DNA from: Mermis nigrescens
Lineage: Eukaryota; Nematoda; Enoplea; Mermithida; Mermithidae
Direction of reading: 5' to 3'
DNA: 64,000 nt
Assembly (NCBI GenBank): GCA_036768485.1
Contig: JAVLUZ010000142.1
Span: 2,727,848-2,791,847, forward strand
Under the pieces are notes generated by a model. That model was not told where the DNA came from. It did not search any database and was given only the letters and a program-made list of their open reading frames with translations. A program made the translations under genes and the position numbers. Position 1 is the first letter of the stretch. Each line of letters opens with the position of its first letter. Below are positions 19,856 to 30,499 of the stretch, piece by piece.

Positions 19856-20176
19856 CATGATAAGCGATACAGTTTTCGTACTCTCCCACATATTTTTTCC
19901 ATTTGTGTCGAACGACGACCATAGACTAAATAGAGCATCGATATCTTTACTCAAAATCGTTTGCTTTATATTTTACGCAAAGACCCAGAACGCGTTGCGT
20001 TTATCACTTTCGCGTTGCTCTTTTTTAAACTCTTCGCTCATGAATCCCCAGAAACACGAGCCTATATTTTTAACATTTCTGACGCTCAAGTAGCGGTTGT
20101 TTGCTTTAACAACGAGCCTTTGAACAAAATGATGATACGCTAGTTCGCCAGAAGACATGATTAGTTGCTTTAACAT
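19856..20176 (-). CDS. Unknown Polinton protein, fragmented frame
   Basis: The first frame (20,176-19,973, 67 residues) contains MSSGELAYHHFVQRLVVKAN and ends WVFA. A later frame (about 19,950-19,856) reads DIDALFSLWSSFDTNGKNMW. The motif at 20,202-20,211 lies upstream, 44 nt from the internal ATG MSSGELAY (20,158). Probably one broken ~110-residue gene. No family recognised. Confidence 0.4.
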
Positions 20177-20201
20177 ATAAAATATACATGGCGCGCGCCC
20201 T

Positions 20202-20211
20202 TATTTATAGA
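20202..20211 (-). promoter_or_regulatory. TATA-like motif TCTATAAATA
   Basis: Minus-strand AAAAGTCTATAAATAAGGGC, just after the stop of the Cys4 gene and 26-44 nt before the two candidate ATGs of the next gene. Confidence 0.7.
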
Positions 20212-20214
20212 CTT

Positions 20215-20556
20215 TTAGTAGGTAGCTTCGGCCTTTTCCGCCTCGGCCTGCTGCTCGGTGTAGCGCTTCAGCACTCGCTGCCCTGCTTCTTGCATGGCCC
20301 TATTAAATTCGCAGCACCTAGGGCACATTTGTATATTCAAGTACCACCTGCCTGCATTTGTTTCTAAAAAATCCCTTTCAGAACTATTTTTCTGGCAAAA
20401 GTAGCATAGGTGAATCATCAGGGGAAACATGGGGCGCTCCAGATTTCTACCACATGACTCTATAGGTGGTCGAATCGACCTCCCATACGGCTTATTTTCT
20501 CCTTCAGTAAATGGAAATTTTTTGATTTCTCTTAATTCTTCCATTTTTTCAAGCAC
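20215..20556 (-). CDS. Cys4 zinc-binding-like protein of unknown function
   Basis: Intact 113-residue frame, or 109 residues from the Met at 20,544. The core has LCYFCQKN and, 23 residues after the second Cys, MCPRCCEF, i.e. C-x2-C-x23-C-x2-C, a zinc-ribbon or treble-clef type arrangement. An acidic/Gln-rich helix follows to the C-terminus (RVLKRYTEQQAEAEKAEA). The promoter motif at 20,594 is 38 nt before the first ATG. In an element that also carries TBP, a transcription-factor role (TFIIB- or TFIIS-like ribbon) is conceivable, but the Cys spacing is longer than in TFIIB and no other domain supports it. Confidence 0.55.
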   Translation of the reverse strand: MLEKMEELREIKKFPFTEGENKPYGRSIRPPIESCGRNLERPMFPLMIHLCYFCQKNSSERDFLETNAGRWYLNIQMCPRCCEFNRAMQEAGQRVLKRYTEQQAEAEKAEATY

Positions 20557-20593
20557 CAGTAAATCCGAAGTTAAAGCAGTAAAAAACTACTAG

Positions 20594-20603
20594 TATTTAT
20601 AGA
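20594..20603 (-). promoter_or_regulatory. TATA-like motif TCTATAAATA for Cys4 gene
   Basis: Minus-strand AAAATCTATAAATACTAGTA, 38 nt before the ATG at 20,556. Back-to-back with the plus-strand motif at 20,609. Confidence 0.74.
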
Positions 20604-20608
20604 TTTTG

Positions 20609-20618
20609 TCTATAAATA
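20609..20618 (+). promoter_or_regulatory. TATA-like motif TCTATAAATA for polymerase gene
   Basis: Plus-strand TTTTGTCTATAAATAAGAAT, 31 nt before the preferred polymerase start (20,649). Confidence 0.74.
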
Positions 20619-20648
20619 AGAATACATTTTGACTTGTTATATTCAATC

Positions 20649-21411
20649 ATGGATTTAAATCAATATTATAAAGTAGGTGAACTTCCACCCATTTCTGTTC
20701 GTAGGTTCAAATCTACTGCAAAAACGTTTCTGTTGAAGTTTCGAAACATTTATGAGTGCCCTAATATAATTGAGGTTTTTGAACCAATTTTTGAAGATGT
20801 TATCAAAAAAAATGTTACGTGACTACCCTGCAGACAGTGTGGTAGGCATTGAAATTAGGCACCCAAGTTTAAATGAGCGTGTAATAGTCCCATTCACTCA
20901 GCGTCAATATTTGAATGCTGACAAGGTTTTGAGTATTATGGAAAATATTGCGCAATATAAAAAGGAGTTTTTCTTGATAAAAAATCCCAGAGGGGTTCAG
21001 GTTTGAGTACATTCCCTTCAGATGTTAGGACATTTTGCAAAAATGGAGGAGCATACACTAAAATTGCATCAAATGATAATTTATCAATACCCCGAGCTGT
21101 TGTAACAGATCGCAAAGCTTGACAATAATTATAAATGGGAGACTATCAGAAAAGGAGATGAAAACCGTTGCACTCTGCAAAAGCAGCTAGCTTCAGACTT
21201 AATGCGTAAGGCTAACCTCAGCACCAAAGAAGAAATATATGGTATAGATGCTGTAGAAAAAATTCAAAAGGTACTAGCGCCTGACTACCAAATCATAGTA
21301 TACTCAGGCAATGTTATATTTTTCGAAGGACCTAAAGCTGACAAGGTAATTCATTTGCACACTGCTTATGATCACTTTGATTTAATTACAAAAATGCTCA
21401 AGCTGCAGTAA
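20649..21411 (+). pseudogene. Protein-primed DNA polymerase B, N-terminal region only
   Basis: The start MDLNQYYKVGELPP (20,649) lies 31 nt from its TATA-like motif. Pieces in three frames match the N-terminal domain preceding the exonuclease in Polinton PolB: IEIRHPSLNERVIVPFTQRQ, LSIPRAVVTDRKA, WETIRKGDENRC, YGIDAVEKIQKVL and YQIIVYSGNV...FFEGPKADK, ending FDLITKMLKLQ. Breaks occur at an A8 run (about 20,803-20,811), a G4 run (about 20,992-20,995) and near 21,115. The TAA at 21,409-21,411 lies inside the right TIR. No exonuclease or polymerase motifs follow, so replication functions are lost from this copy. Confidence 0.78.
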
Positions 21412-22015
21412 GCCGAGCAAAGCAATATTTTGCATACTTTCACGAACGATCAATTGATGAGCACATACTCTTCAACATAGTGCTTAAAAACTAAATACTG
21501 CCAAGTGTAAGGTAAATTGGTATACTGTAGGCTGCGTGCTAAAATTCTGCGCATAGCATGCCTCGCCTATATACATCATATCCTGAAAATATTAACAAAA
21601 TCTGGCTATTGGTTCTTGATTTACGTTCCTATATGCAAAAGTTTAAAGTGATGCTGGTATACTGTAGGTTGCGCGCTAAAAGTTCGTACATAGGATACCT
21701 AACATATACTTAATATACTATGCAAATTTGAGCCCAATCCGACGGCTGGCTCTTGACTTACTACAAAATCGATAAAATCAATCAATAATCAAAGTTTCCC
21801 GGGAAACCCCTCATTTCATAGGACTGATCTTCTTGTGCCACCTCCCTCCCTACTAGTAGGCCGAGGCGCCCTTTGGACCACCTCCGCAGAATCGCTTAGG
21901 CTTATGGGAACGCTCCCCAGGCTTGGGGGCACCATCCCTAGGCTTAAGAGTACCATTGCCCTAAAAAATCAATAATTTTCGAGTATTGTGTCCAAGGCTA
22001 CACGCTATACTACTC
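21400..22015 (-). repeat. Polinton right terminal inverted repeat
   Basis: Reverse complement of the left TIR, from aagctgcagtaagccgagc (inner, 21,400) to acacgctatactactc (outer, 22,000-22,015). Lacks the left TIR's tandem array. Its inner edge coincides with the truncated polymerase frame. Confidence 0.85.
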
Positions 22016-23122
22016 TTGATAATATTCGAATTTATAAGTTCGTGAAATTGGCCGAGCTATGTTTGGTTACGGATAATTATGTATACATGTTTATCAGTGA
22101 ATTTTGATTTTGATTGCCGGCATCAAACTTATTGAAACTGCTTGTGCTCCACTTTTGACTCTTTGAACAAATGCAAACTTATAACTTTTAGTGCTCTTCA
22201 AGCATTTTCCACTATACCTACTATGTTTCGCTTGCTGAAAATTTTCAATAATGAACGCAAAATTACGTATTTAGCACTTGTTTGGGGTGTCCAGTAGTGT
22301 TGTCAAAATTAACAAAAGATAACGTTATCTTTATCTCATTAGAAAGATAAAGATAAAAATATCTTTATCATTATCTTTTATCTTGCCAAAAATCCTTATC
22401 TTTTACAACACTAATTTCAACTTAAAACAAGTCGATTCCACTACCCAGATTTGTGTTTGTGTGTTTGCAAGAGCAGAAAACTTATCTTTTTTTATCTTTT
22501 ACAAGACTAGTGCCCAGGTCTGTGCTGGGAGGTGGGAACTGCCAAAATCAGCTGAGGCACACAATACATAAATGAGAATATTCGTTCCACACATGCATTC
22601 ACAAATATAGCCTTCGTGCATATTATTCGAAAATCTTTGGTTTTTTAAAAACCTTTTGCATTCAAATTCACTGCACAAAAGCTTGGATGACCTGATTAAT
22701 CTATAGTTCAGAGATACACTTTGATCATAAGGATTTGGGGTTTGAGATTCTAGCCTCCAGAATCTAGTCACTGGTACTGGCAATAATCCAGAATTCCATA
22801 TTTCGAAATTTTTACTTAGTTTGTTCGCATTTTAGATGGCACGGATGCAATGAGCTGATAAAAACGTCAAAAACCGGCGCTTTGTGCCCTTCCAGTTTTG
22901 ACATTCTTTTGACTTCTAAGAATATTTGAGCCCACAGAATTTTTAATTTGCCCAGTCCGTGTCTGTAATATTGAACAGAATCTTTTGGGCAGCACCAAAA
23001 TTATGGGGGGTATATTTATATTTATTTATATTTATATTCAACAATTCTCATGGAGAACTATCGGGGGAGGTATTTAGATTTGGGGGGGGGTATTCACCTT
23101 CCCCACGCCCACGTGTGCTTTA
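22016..23122. other. No gene recognised; simple repeats and a G-rich fragment
   Basis: Right flank of the Polinton. About 22,315-22,510 is rich in (A)TCTTT/AAAGAT units with internal inverted repeats. About 22,985-23,117 is a fragment of the G-rich repeat family (cagcaccaaaattatgggg ... ccccacgcccacgtgtg). No coding signal. Confidence 0.5.
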
Positions 23123-23620
23123 CCTAATCAAATTAAATCAAATCAAAATTTATTCGTCATCAATGAAAGTGAACAAATAAATGAAATATTACATAAGAAA
23201 TGTAGTATAATTGCTAAAATAATACTATGATAATACTTGATGGACGCGGACACGTAAAGGCAAACAAAGAGTGTGCTTAATTACGGCCCTTAAGAAAATT
23301 GGCAAACTCAAGTTGTTTCAATCTTATCATAAACACGTTCGAGTTAGGAGCTTATATAACTTGCTCAGGCAAAGAATTCCACAAAGAAACCACACGATTA
23401 CAAAAATCGTATTTTATATTATTCAAATTCGATTTGTTAATTATTAGTTTACGAGAGTTTACTGCACGATTTGACCGCATATTGTAGATAAAAAATTCTT
23501 CAAGGCAAAGTCTAAAAATTGATGATGAAATAGACCGTGCTCACATCAAAGTGAAGCCGCCGGAGTTCTAAGCGTTCAAGACACAATTCTTTCAATCTAA
23601 AATCATACGATAACGTTTTA
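23123..23620 (-). mobile_element. CR1/Jockey-like LINE, 3' part (continued from 26,628)
   Basis: On the minus strand the frame resumes after the Helitron with KTLSYDFRLKELCLERLELRRL, decays, then gives NRVVSLWNSLPEQV and stops at 23,281. These are the conserved C-terminal motifs (L.LE.LE.RR, V..WN.LP..V) of CR1/Jockey-type ORF2. The element ends at 23,123-23,150 in a short ATTTG/ATTTA tail, typical of non-LTR 3' ends. Confidence 0.8.
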
Positions 23621-26600
23621 TCATAGGTCGCTTTAGCGCGTACCTATTATATACTTGGGTACCCCTAACACCTGTGCACCCCCTACAGCTATAACGGACA
23701 CTTCTGTATGGTGCGGTTTTTTTTAAAGAAAGATAATAAAAAAATTCGCTGCCCGTGTTTTTTGTTTTTCTTGAAACTCAAAACTGACTGTGTAAAGAAG
23801 ATGTAAAGTTTTTGTGTAACGTTATAACATTGGACAAATTTTGGGACCTTTTTACTGCGGCATGTGGGCAACTGAGTATTTATGACTCGAACAATTAAAC
23901 AGCATAGGATTATAGAGGGATGAATTTTACAGAACAGCATTTTTTGTTTTTTGAAATTCGCAGTAGTTCTCGAATGGCAGTGTAAAGAGTGCGAAAATCT
24001 GGGGGTGAAAGAGCACTTTTTCGTCGAGTTTTCAACCTGCTTATGTCTGATACTAACTACGGTTATGAGTTTTTTAAAATGTTTTCTGACAAAAATGTAG
24101 AGCGGATCAAGGGCTACATTCTGCATATAAGGAAAGTCTTCTACGCTCTATGGTGAGTTAATCCTGGGGTTTGATGTTTACACTCTAGTGGTCAATGTAA
24201 AAAACGGAGTTTAACTAAGATTTCTCTGCCAAATTTTTCCGCTTATGAGTTAGGGTAAATTAAATACAGCAGTGATAAATTGCCTTTCAAGGGCTACACA
24301 TCGCAGCAAACCGCATATAAAAAACGCAATATTGAGTTATTTATGGGGGTGTAAAGTTCGAAATCAGAGGTAAAAAATGGGCGAAAAAACACGTTTTTTC
24401 CGAATTTTGATTAATAAATCATACCAAATAATTTTTGCAAGAGAATTTTGGCACACAGGAATGTACTACGATTTAAAAGCTACAAATTGTACCAAACCGA
24501 ATTTCTTTAAACTCAATGGGGAGTTCGATACGGAATTTTAAAGTTTACAGTGTTCTAAATGATGGAAAATACGTTATTGTTGCGTTTTTTGTTCGCCACT
24601 TTCTCCGTTCAGAAGTCGGGATAAGTCTAATAGAATAAAAATAAAGTGCTTTATATCGGATGCATGTCAAAGCAAATCGTCTATTCATTAATATTTAGCG
24701 AGGGTAAAGTCAAAAATTTGGTGTTCAAAATGCGTTTCTGTCTTGTTTTTTCTGCCTGCTTCTCCGGTTATGAGTCAGGGACACGATTATCAAGTCTAGA
24801 AATGGACCAGGAAATAAATTTGATATGCCAGTCTGGCGCATATCTTTACGCTCTACAGTGTTGTAAAGTGGTTTACACCTATTGTTAGTTTGCCCATAGA
24901 ACATTATGGAGACTTGATTTTTTTCATAAATATTAATCGTAATATCGAAACAATATCAAAATTACGAATCTGACCAAAATCTTCTTTGCACTAGGTGTTT
25001 ACATGAAGTTTACACTACAAATGTATTTATCTTCGTTTTTGAGCATTTCAGAAACCTAATTTTTTCCTGGAGTTTAGAAATTTTCAAAGAATAAAATGTG
25101 AGACGTCACGTAGGCGCGTTTGTTTACATCCAACAGTGATGTAAAGTAGTTTACACTCATTCTTTACTTGTCCTCAGACCATTGTAGACATGCAATTTTT
25201 CATAAATGTTGCTAATAATATCCGAGTAATATCAGATTTACAAATCGGAATAAAATCCTCTTTACACTAGGCGATTGTGTAAAGTTTACACTGCTAATTA
25301 TTCTTCATTCTAGAGCTTTGCGAAAACCTGAATTTTGTGCCGAAATATGAAAACTTACATGGAATCAAATAAGAAACGACAGCTGGGTGCGTTCGTTTAC
25401 ACTCAATAGTGATGTAAAGTGGTTTACATCTGTGTCTATTTGTCCTTAAACCGTTATGGAGACGTAATTTTTTCATGAATGTTGATCGTAATATCCGAGT
25501 AATATCGGATTTACAAATCCGACTAAAATCTTCTTTTCACTCGTTGCTAGTGTAAAGTTTACACTATATAATAAGCCCCATTCTAGAGCCTCACGGTAAC
25601 TTATATTTTCCCTAAAGTCGTAAAATATATATGGAAACAGATGTGATACGTCTGCAAGGGGCGCATGAAGAGTAGTGTAAAGTGATTAACACCTAATGTT
25701 AATTTGTTCTAGGAACATTATATAGGTTTCATTTCTTAATAAATGCTGATCGTTATATCAGAGCAATATCGAAATTATTAATCCCACTGAAATTCTTTAC
25801 ACTCTTGTGTAAGGTTTAAAATGTAAATTAAGTTTAGCTCTAGAAAGTTTTGGAAGCACATTTCTCTACAGGATGTTCTACGTAACATAAGAATTACTAA
25901 TCAGAATGTTTGTTTCTTCTACAACTAGTGGCTTTGTAAAGTTTAAACCATTCAATTATTAGAAGAACCGCACGGTAAATGAAATCTAGTATTGTATTTC
26001 CAAATCTTGCTAATTAAAAGTAGGGTACTAGCAAGAAAAATGCTCCGATGGAACAAAAAAGGGAATATACTTGGGATTGTGAATTATAGAGGATGTAAAA
26101 GGAGGGGACTAGGAAAAATCTCCCTATGTTATTGCCAAAAATCGCAAAATATGTTAAAAACCAGACTTTCTCTAAACAATGCAAAAAATCGAAGTATATT
26201 CTGCGGCCTTTGAAAAATGTAAAAGTTTAGTAAACAATTGTTGTAGACATCTGTAAAAGAGTATCTACATAAGGTCTGTTGCACGTCAGCCTCCGTGTTT
26301 CCTACTGCTTTGAAACAACAATATCATCGATTGTCTTGAATGCATCGATATGTACTATTTCATTCAATTCGCTTAGCTACTGCATTGCTAATTCGCTGCG
26401 TTTTTCAATCAATTTTTTGTTAAATAGTTTATTTCTATTGGGAGGCCGCAGAATATACTTTGATTTTTTGCATTGTTTAGAGAAAGTCTGGTTTTTAACA
26501 TATTTTGCGATTTTTGGCATATAACATAGGGAGATTTTTCCTAGTCTCCTCCTTTTACATCCTCGATAATTCACAATCCCAAGTATATTCCCCTTTTTTG

Positions 26601-26627
26601 TTCCATCGGAGCATTTTTCTTTGCTAG
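23621..26627 (+). mobile_element. Non-autonomous Helitron, copy B (reference copy)
   Basis: Inserted between host A (23,620) and T (26,628). It begins TCATAGGTCGC and ends CTTTGCTAG. The LINE ORF on the minus strand reads through in frame if 23,621-26,627 is removed, so both ends are exact and there is no target duplication, as for Helitrons. A 6-bp stem with a 3-nt loop (26,599-26,613) sits 10 nt before CTAG. Inside are an imperfect palindrome at the 5' end, a unique region, ~275 bp tandem units rich in GTGTAAAC/CTTTACAC, and a ~600 bp inverted-repeat tail (26,029-26,215 against 26,440-26,627). No Rep/helicase. Confidence 0.85.
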
Positions 26628-28720
26628 TCACTAAATAACCGTTTGGTAAACCTTCGTTGTACATTTTCGACTAAATTTATGTCCTTAACGAGATAAGGGT
26701 TCCAAACCACAGTACTATATTCAAGAATAGGTCTGACATAAGTTTTGAAAGCCTTGATCAGCATGGATTTATTTCTTGAAATAAAAGTCTGGAAAATCAA
26801 GTTCGAGATTCTCATCGATTTTTTCACTATATATTCACAATGCACTCTAGATTTCAAATTTTTTGATATCAAAACACCGAGGTACTTCATCTCAGTCACA
26901 TCTTTTGGTATCTGAAAATCAACAATCTTGTAACAAAACTTTGGGTTCGACCTTCCCATCTGTAAAACAATACATTTACTCAATGAGACTTCCAGCTGCC
27001 AGTTATCAGCCCAACTTTTGATGTACGTCAAATCATTTTGTAAATCAGTAAAGTTCAAAACAAGCTTTGAAATCTTAGCATCATCAGCAAAAAGAGAGAT
27101 AGAACTGGTAGTTTGGCGGTCACACAAATCATTTATGTAAAGCAAAAATATTGTAGAGCCTGAAACACTGCCGTGGGGGACCCCACTCAAAACCGGAAGT
27201 GAATCCGAGGAAGAATTTCCCACTTTAATTTTTTGCGATCTCCCGCTCAAGAAAGCTTTCAACCAGTTTAAGCAAAAATCATTAATACCATATGCGCCCA
27301 GCTTCAATAGAAGTTTCTTATGTGATACTGTATCAAAAGCTTTACAAAAAACTATGTAAATTACATCAATCGGCCATTTTTCATCCAGGTTTTTCGACCC
27401 TTCATTTTTACACTTTAAGAGCTGTGAAGCACATAATCAGTTTTTCCTGAATCCAAACTGGCAATCACTAAGTAAACTATACTTATTAAGATGGGTCATT
27501 ATGTTTTCATTTACTATTGACTCCATAATTTTGCATGGGACCCAGCAGAGGGATATAGGTCTGAGGTTTTCAGGGGATATGTCACCTTTTTTGTGTATAG
27601 GCACTACAATGGCTTTGCTTCAGAGATTTGGCAGGCTTCCTGTCCTTTAAGAGACTTCAAAAATTGTGGCAAGCGGTTGTGCCAAAAATAATTTTAGCTT
27701 CTTAACGAGAAAGGCACATGGCCCATCGGGGCCAATTGACAGTGATAGTTTGAGACGGTTAGAAGCACCTAAAACGGAAGAAAGATCAAATTTGACAGCA
27801 AATTTTTTCATCTAATTCTACTTGGAAAATCTGGTAAAGCATTATCATCATACACAAAAGTTGATGCAAAAAATTTGTTCAAAATGTCAGCTTTGTCAAC
27901 GTCTTCAACAATAAGATCACTGTCAAGGTTTCTAAGTGACGGTATTTTCTTTTTACTACTCACACGCTTATTAACAAAAGAGTAAAAATTCTTTAAATTA
28001 TTTGATTTCATCAAATTACTCTCCTCATCAGTAAAAAATTGCTTAGTTGCTATTTCAATCCCTTTGTTTAAGGTTTTGCACTTTTCTAAAACTTCATCGC
28101 TAGGTTCAATTTTGTACTTCCTCCGAAGTCTCCGTTTACGGCCTTGCAACTTGTAAATAATCGTAGGCAGAACTTCTCTACGGGCTTTACCTCTTTTAAA
28201 GACAAAATCTGAAATAACAAAATCTATTACAGACAAAAAACTTTTGTAAAAATCATTAACGGTTATGCAAGAAGAAAAAGAACCTCCCATTAAAACAGAT
28301 GCTAAACAAGCCTCAATGGCTTCAAAATTAGCTTTCCGAAAATCTGGCAAAAAGTGCAGGATTTATTTTCATTTTCAGCTGCTAAAATAAAAGAAATCGT
28401 TTCATGATCACTGTTACAAAAAGGTTCGATAACATTTACGTTATACACTAAAACATAAGAAGTGCACAAAACTATATCCAAAAAATTGTTATTTCTACTA
28501 GGCTCATTTGTCACTAAGGCTAAACCCAAGTTTACAAAGCAATCACAAAATAACTGAATCAGAGGGTTTCGAAGTACAGAATTCGAGTTTAAGTAGCAAA
28601 TTAAGGTCTCCGAGTGCAATGCAATTTTTCGTATTGTTTATGTAAGTTTCAAAAAGTGAGCAAAGTTGAATATATGTATGTATATCAAATCCGTCGTGAC
28701 TTCTAGGAAATTCGTTGACC
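26628..28720 (-). mobile_element. CR1/Jockey-like LINE, 5'-truncated, EN-RT part
   Basis: On the minus strand: endonuclease fragments (NCIALGDLNL, then EPSRNNNFLDIVLC and SDHETISFI), a linker (FRKANFEAIEACL, KADILNKFFAS), then reverse transcriptase: NLRPISL, FDTVSHKKLLLKL, LSGVPHGSVSGS, FLLYINDL, FADDAK (motif C) and NVQRRFTKRL. Several frame changes. In motif A the usual catalytic Asp (hhhDFxKAFD) is Val (YIVFCKAFD), so the copy is dead. It begins about 30 bp beyond the DEG/ENaC stop codon and is split at 26,628 by Helitron copy B. Confidence 0.88.
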
Positions 28721-28751
28721 AACGAGTCTTCTTTTTCATTTTCCTGCTCAT

Positions 28752-29115
28752 TTAAACTTGATGTCTCACTCGATTGCTGGAACTGCATCGTGAAAAGAGG
28801 ACTTTAGTGCCCTTTAAGCAATAAAAGATGGCGTGAACTAACGAAAAAATACTCGCGCCGGTATATATGCCCAAAATGCCGCCCAAATTGGCGACGAATT
28901 GATCCCAGGTGAGACGCTTGTGCTCAGTATGCATCAGATTAGTGTTGGATGGTAATACTTCGACTCTAACATGGATCTGATTTTGTCCGGGGATCAAATA
29001 AGGTCCACATGTTGTTTTAATATCAAAATTCAAAATGCTGCAGTCCGACAATTTTTCCTTGACATCGTACGTCGCCATGCTGAATATCTTCATAAAATTA
29101 TTTCTTCCTGATGAC
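28752..29115 (-). CDS. DEG/ENaC-type channel, last coding exon (TM2)
   Basis: The acceptor (tatttaccttttcag) ends at 29,116; the exon begins phase 2, matching the donor of the exon at 31,998. It encodes the end of the extracellular domain (YDVKEKLSDC, TTCGPYLIPGQ), then the conserved pre-TM2/TM2 segment LTWDQFVANLGGILGIYTGAS, which includes the G-x-S selectivity-filter motif (GAS), then IFSLVHAIFYCLK and a 16-residue cytosolic tail. DEG/ENaC subunits form trimeric Na+-selective channels gated by acid, peptides or force. The stop is followed within about 30 bp by a truncated LINE, so the 3' UTR is probably LINE-derived. Confidence 0.88.
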
Positions 29116-29569
29116 CTGAAAAGGTAAATACGACATACATTACGAATTAAATGTTGGAGGCACTGAAGCAACTTAATTGAAAATTTGGCGAGTTTCAAAA
29201 TTTATTTTTTAAACTCAATCATTTCGTCGTAAACGACAATAAACTCATGAGAAATTAAGATGCAATTTTTAAGATAAATTCAAATCTTTGATCCTGTTGG
29301 TGATTCTGTAAGTGTTAATTTTTGAGAAATATTTGTATTTTGGGATCTTTTGGTGTCAGAGAATATGGATTGATGGTCATATGTTAAAAACGGGAGAAAA
29401 CAAATTTAATGAGCTTAACTTACTTTAGGGTGTTTGTGGTGGTATTTTATATTGGCAACATAAATTTTTCGAACCAGAAGTTACGTTCAAACTTTATAAA
29501 GATAAGTAATAAAAATAATAAAGCTTTAATAGGCTGTAAGGTACCCGCCTATAATTGAGTGAATGACTG

Positions 29570-30358
29570 GGCCCAGTTCCACTAAAAATGATAAGAGGCA
29601 AATGACTGGCGAGGCGACTATCGACAAGTCTTGTCATGGAAAGTCGTAAAAACTGGGGTTCCACCATTTACTTGTCAAAACTAGCAATTTCAGAGAAGTT
29701 CTTGTCAAAATTAAAGAAGAAGTATACCTTCGTAATATTCTGAGTGAAGCGCTCATGATATTGCGTCAGTATTCCATAACTTATCTAATTAACTTTCTTA
29801 ATTTCTTTCGAGTATGTCAAGTTTAAGTTCGTTTTCAATGCCCTTTGTAAACTTTTGTTTTACTTATTACATTATGACATTCAAAGAATTTTACCGCTGA
29901 TTACGAATGGCAGGAATCAATTTAAAATTTTGTTCGTTAATCTACATAAGATAAAAATCGCGACCTGATATGAGAAAAGTGGAAAGAATTACATGATTGA
30001 TTTTTTAGAATTTTAGAGGATTTTTAGAATTTTACTTTTATAATATGATTTTCGCATCATCAATGCCGAAATGGTTTGTATCTAAAATCTGTATTTTTTC
30101 GTACAAAAACAGCAAAATAACACTAGTCAGGCCAAATGACTAGCCTTATACCAACTTGTCGAAATTTCACTAGTTTTTTGACAAGTAAATATTTTACTTG
30201 GCATTCGATGAAACAGTACACTTGTAAATTTCACTTGTCAAAACGAATTTTTCGCCAGTTTCGACAAGTGACAACAAGTCTTTGTACGACAAGTTTTTGG
30301 TGGAACCCGAATACTTGTCAGACTCGTCAAACTTGTCGAGGTTTGGTGGAAGCAGGCC
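29570..30358. repeat. Harbinger-like MITE in DEG/ENaC intron
   Basis: Ends are inverted: gggcccagttccactaaa on the left and the complement of aaggcctgcttccaccaaa on the right. Subterminal regions are dense in ACTTGTC/GACAAGT motifs in opposite orientations. GGGCC...TTTCAC/TTCCAC-type ends resemble PIF/Harbinger termini, but no transposase or clear 3-bp duplication is visible. Confidence 0.5.
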
Positions 30359-30499
30359 TTGCAGTTGAAACGTGTTGCTAATACGGGAAACTTTTATTAT
30401 CATAGAAAGCATATTGAATTCAAAGGATGAGGTAAACTGAAAAAAAATCTCAAAAGAAGACTACAGACTTTCGTTTTAATAAGAATCAGAGCCGTATTT

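Larger units (their letters stand above)
11749..22015. mobile_element. Polinton/Maverick-type (adintovirus-like) element
   Basis: The outermost matching inverted sequence is gagtagtatagcgtgt at 11,749-11,764 and its reverse complement at 22,000-22,015. Inside lie long TIRs and the Polinton hallmark genes: minor and major capsid proteins, adenain-like protease, packaging ATPase, integrase and part of a type B polymerase. Added to these are a TATA-binding protein and a shared promoter motif. At about 10.3 kb it is shorter than typical 15-20 kb Polintons because the polymerase body is missing. No 6-bp target duplication is visible (gcgtgt on the left, ttgata on the right). Several frames are broken, so this copy is likely inactive, or the assembly has indel errors. 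Confidence 0.9.

Noticed and set aside
11743..22021. 6-bp target duplication for the Polinton
   Set aside because: gcgtgt and ttgata do not match; one or both ends may be rearranged.
2079..26627. Helitrons A and B as terminal inverted repeats of one 24-kb element
   Set aside because: Other copies of the same repeat occur alone, and copy B has its own exact insertion site in a LINE.
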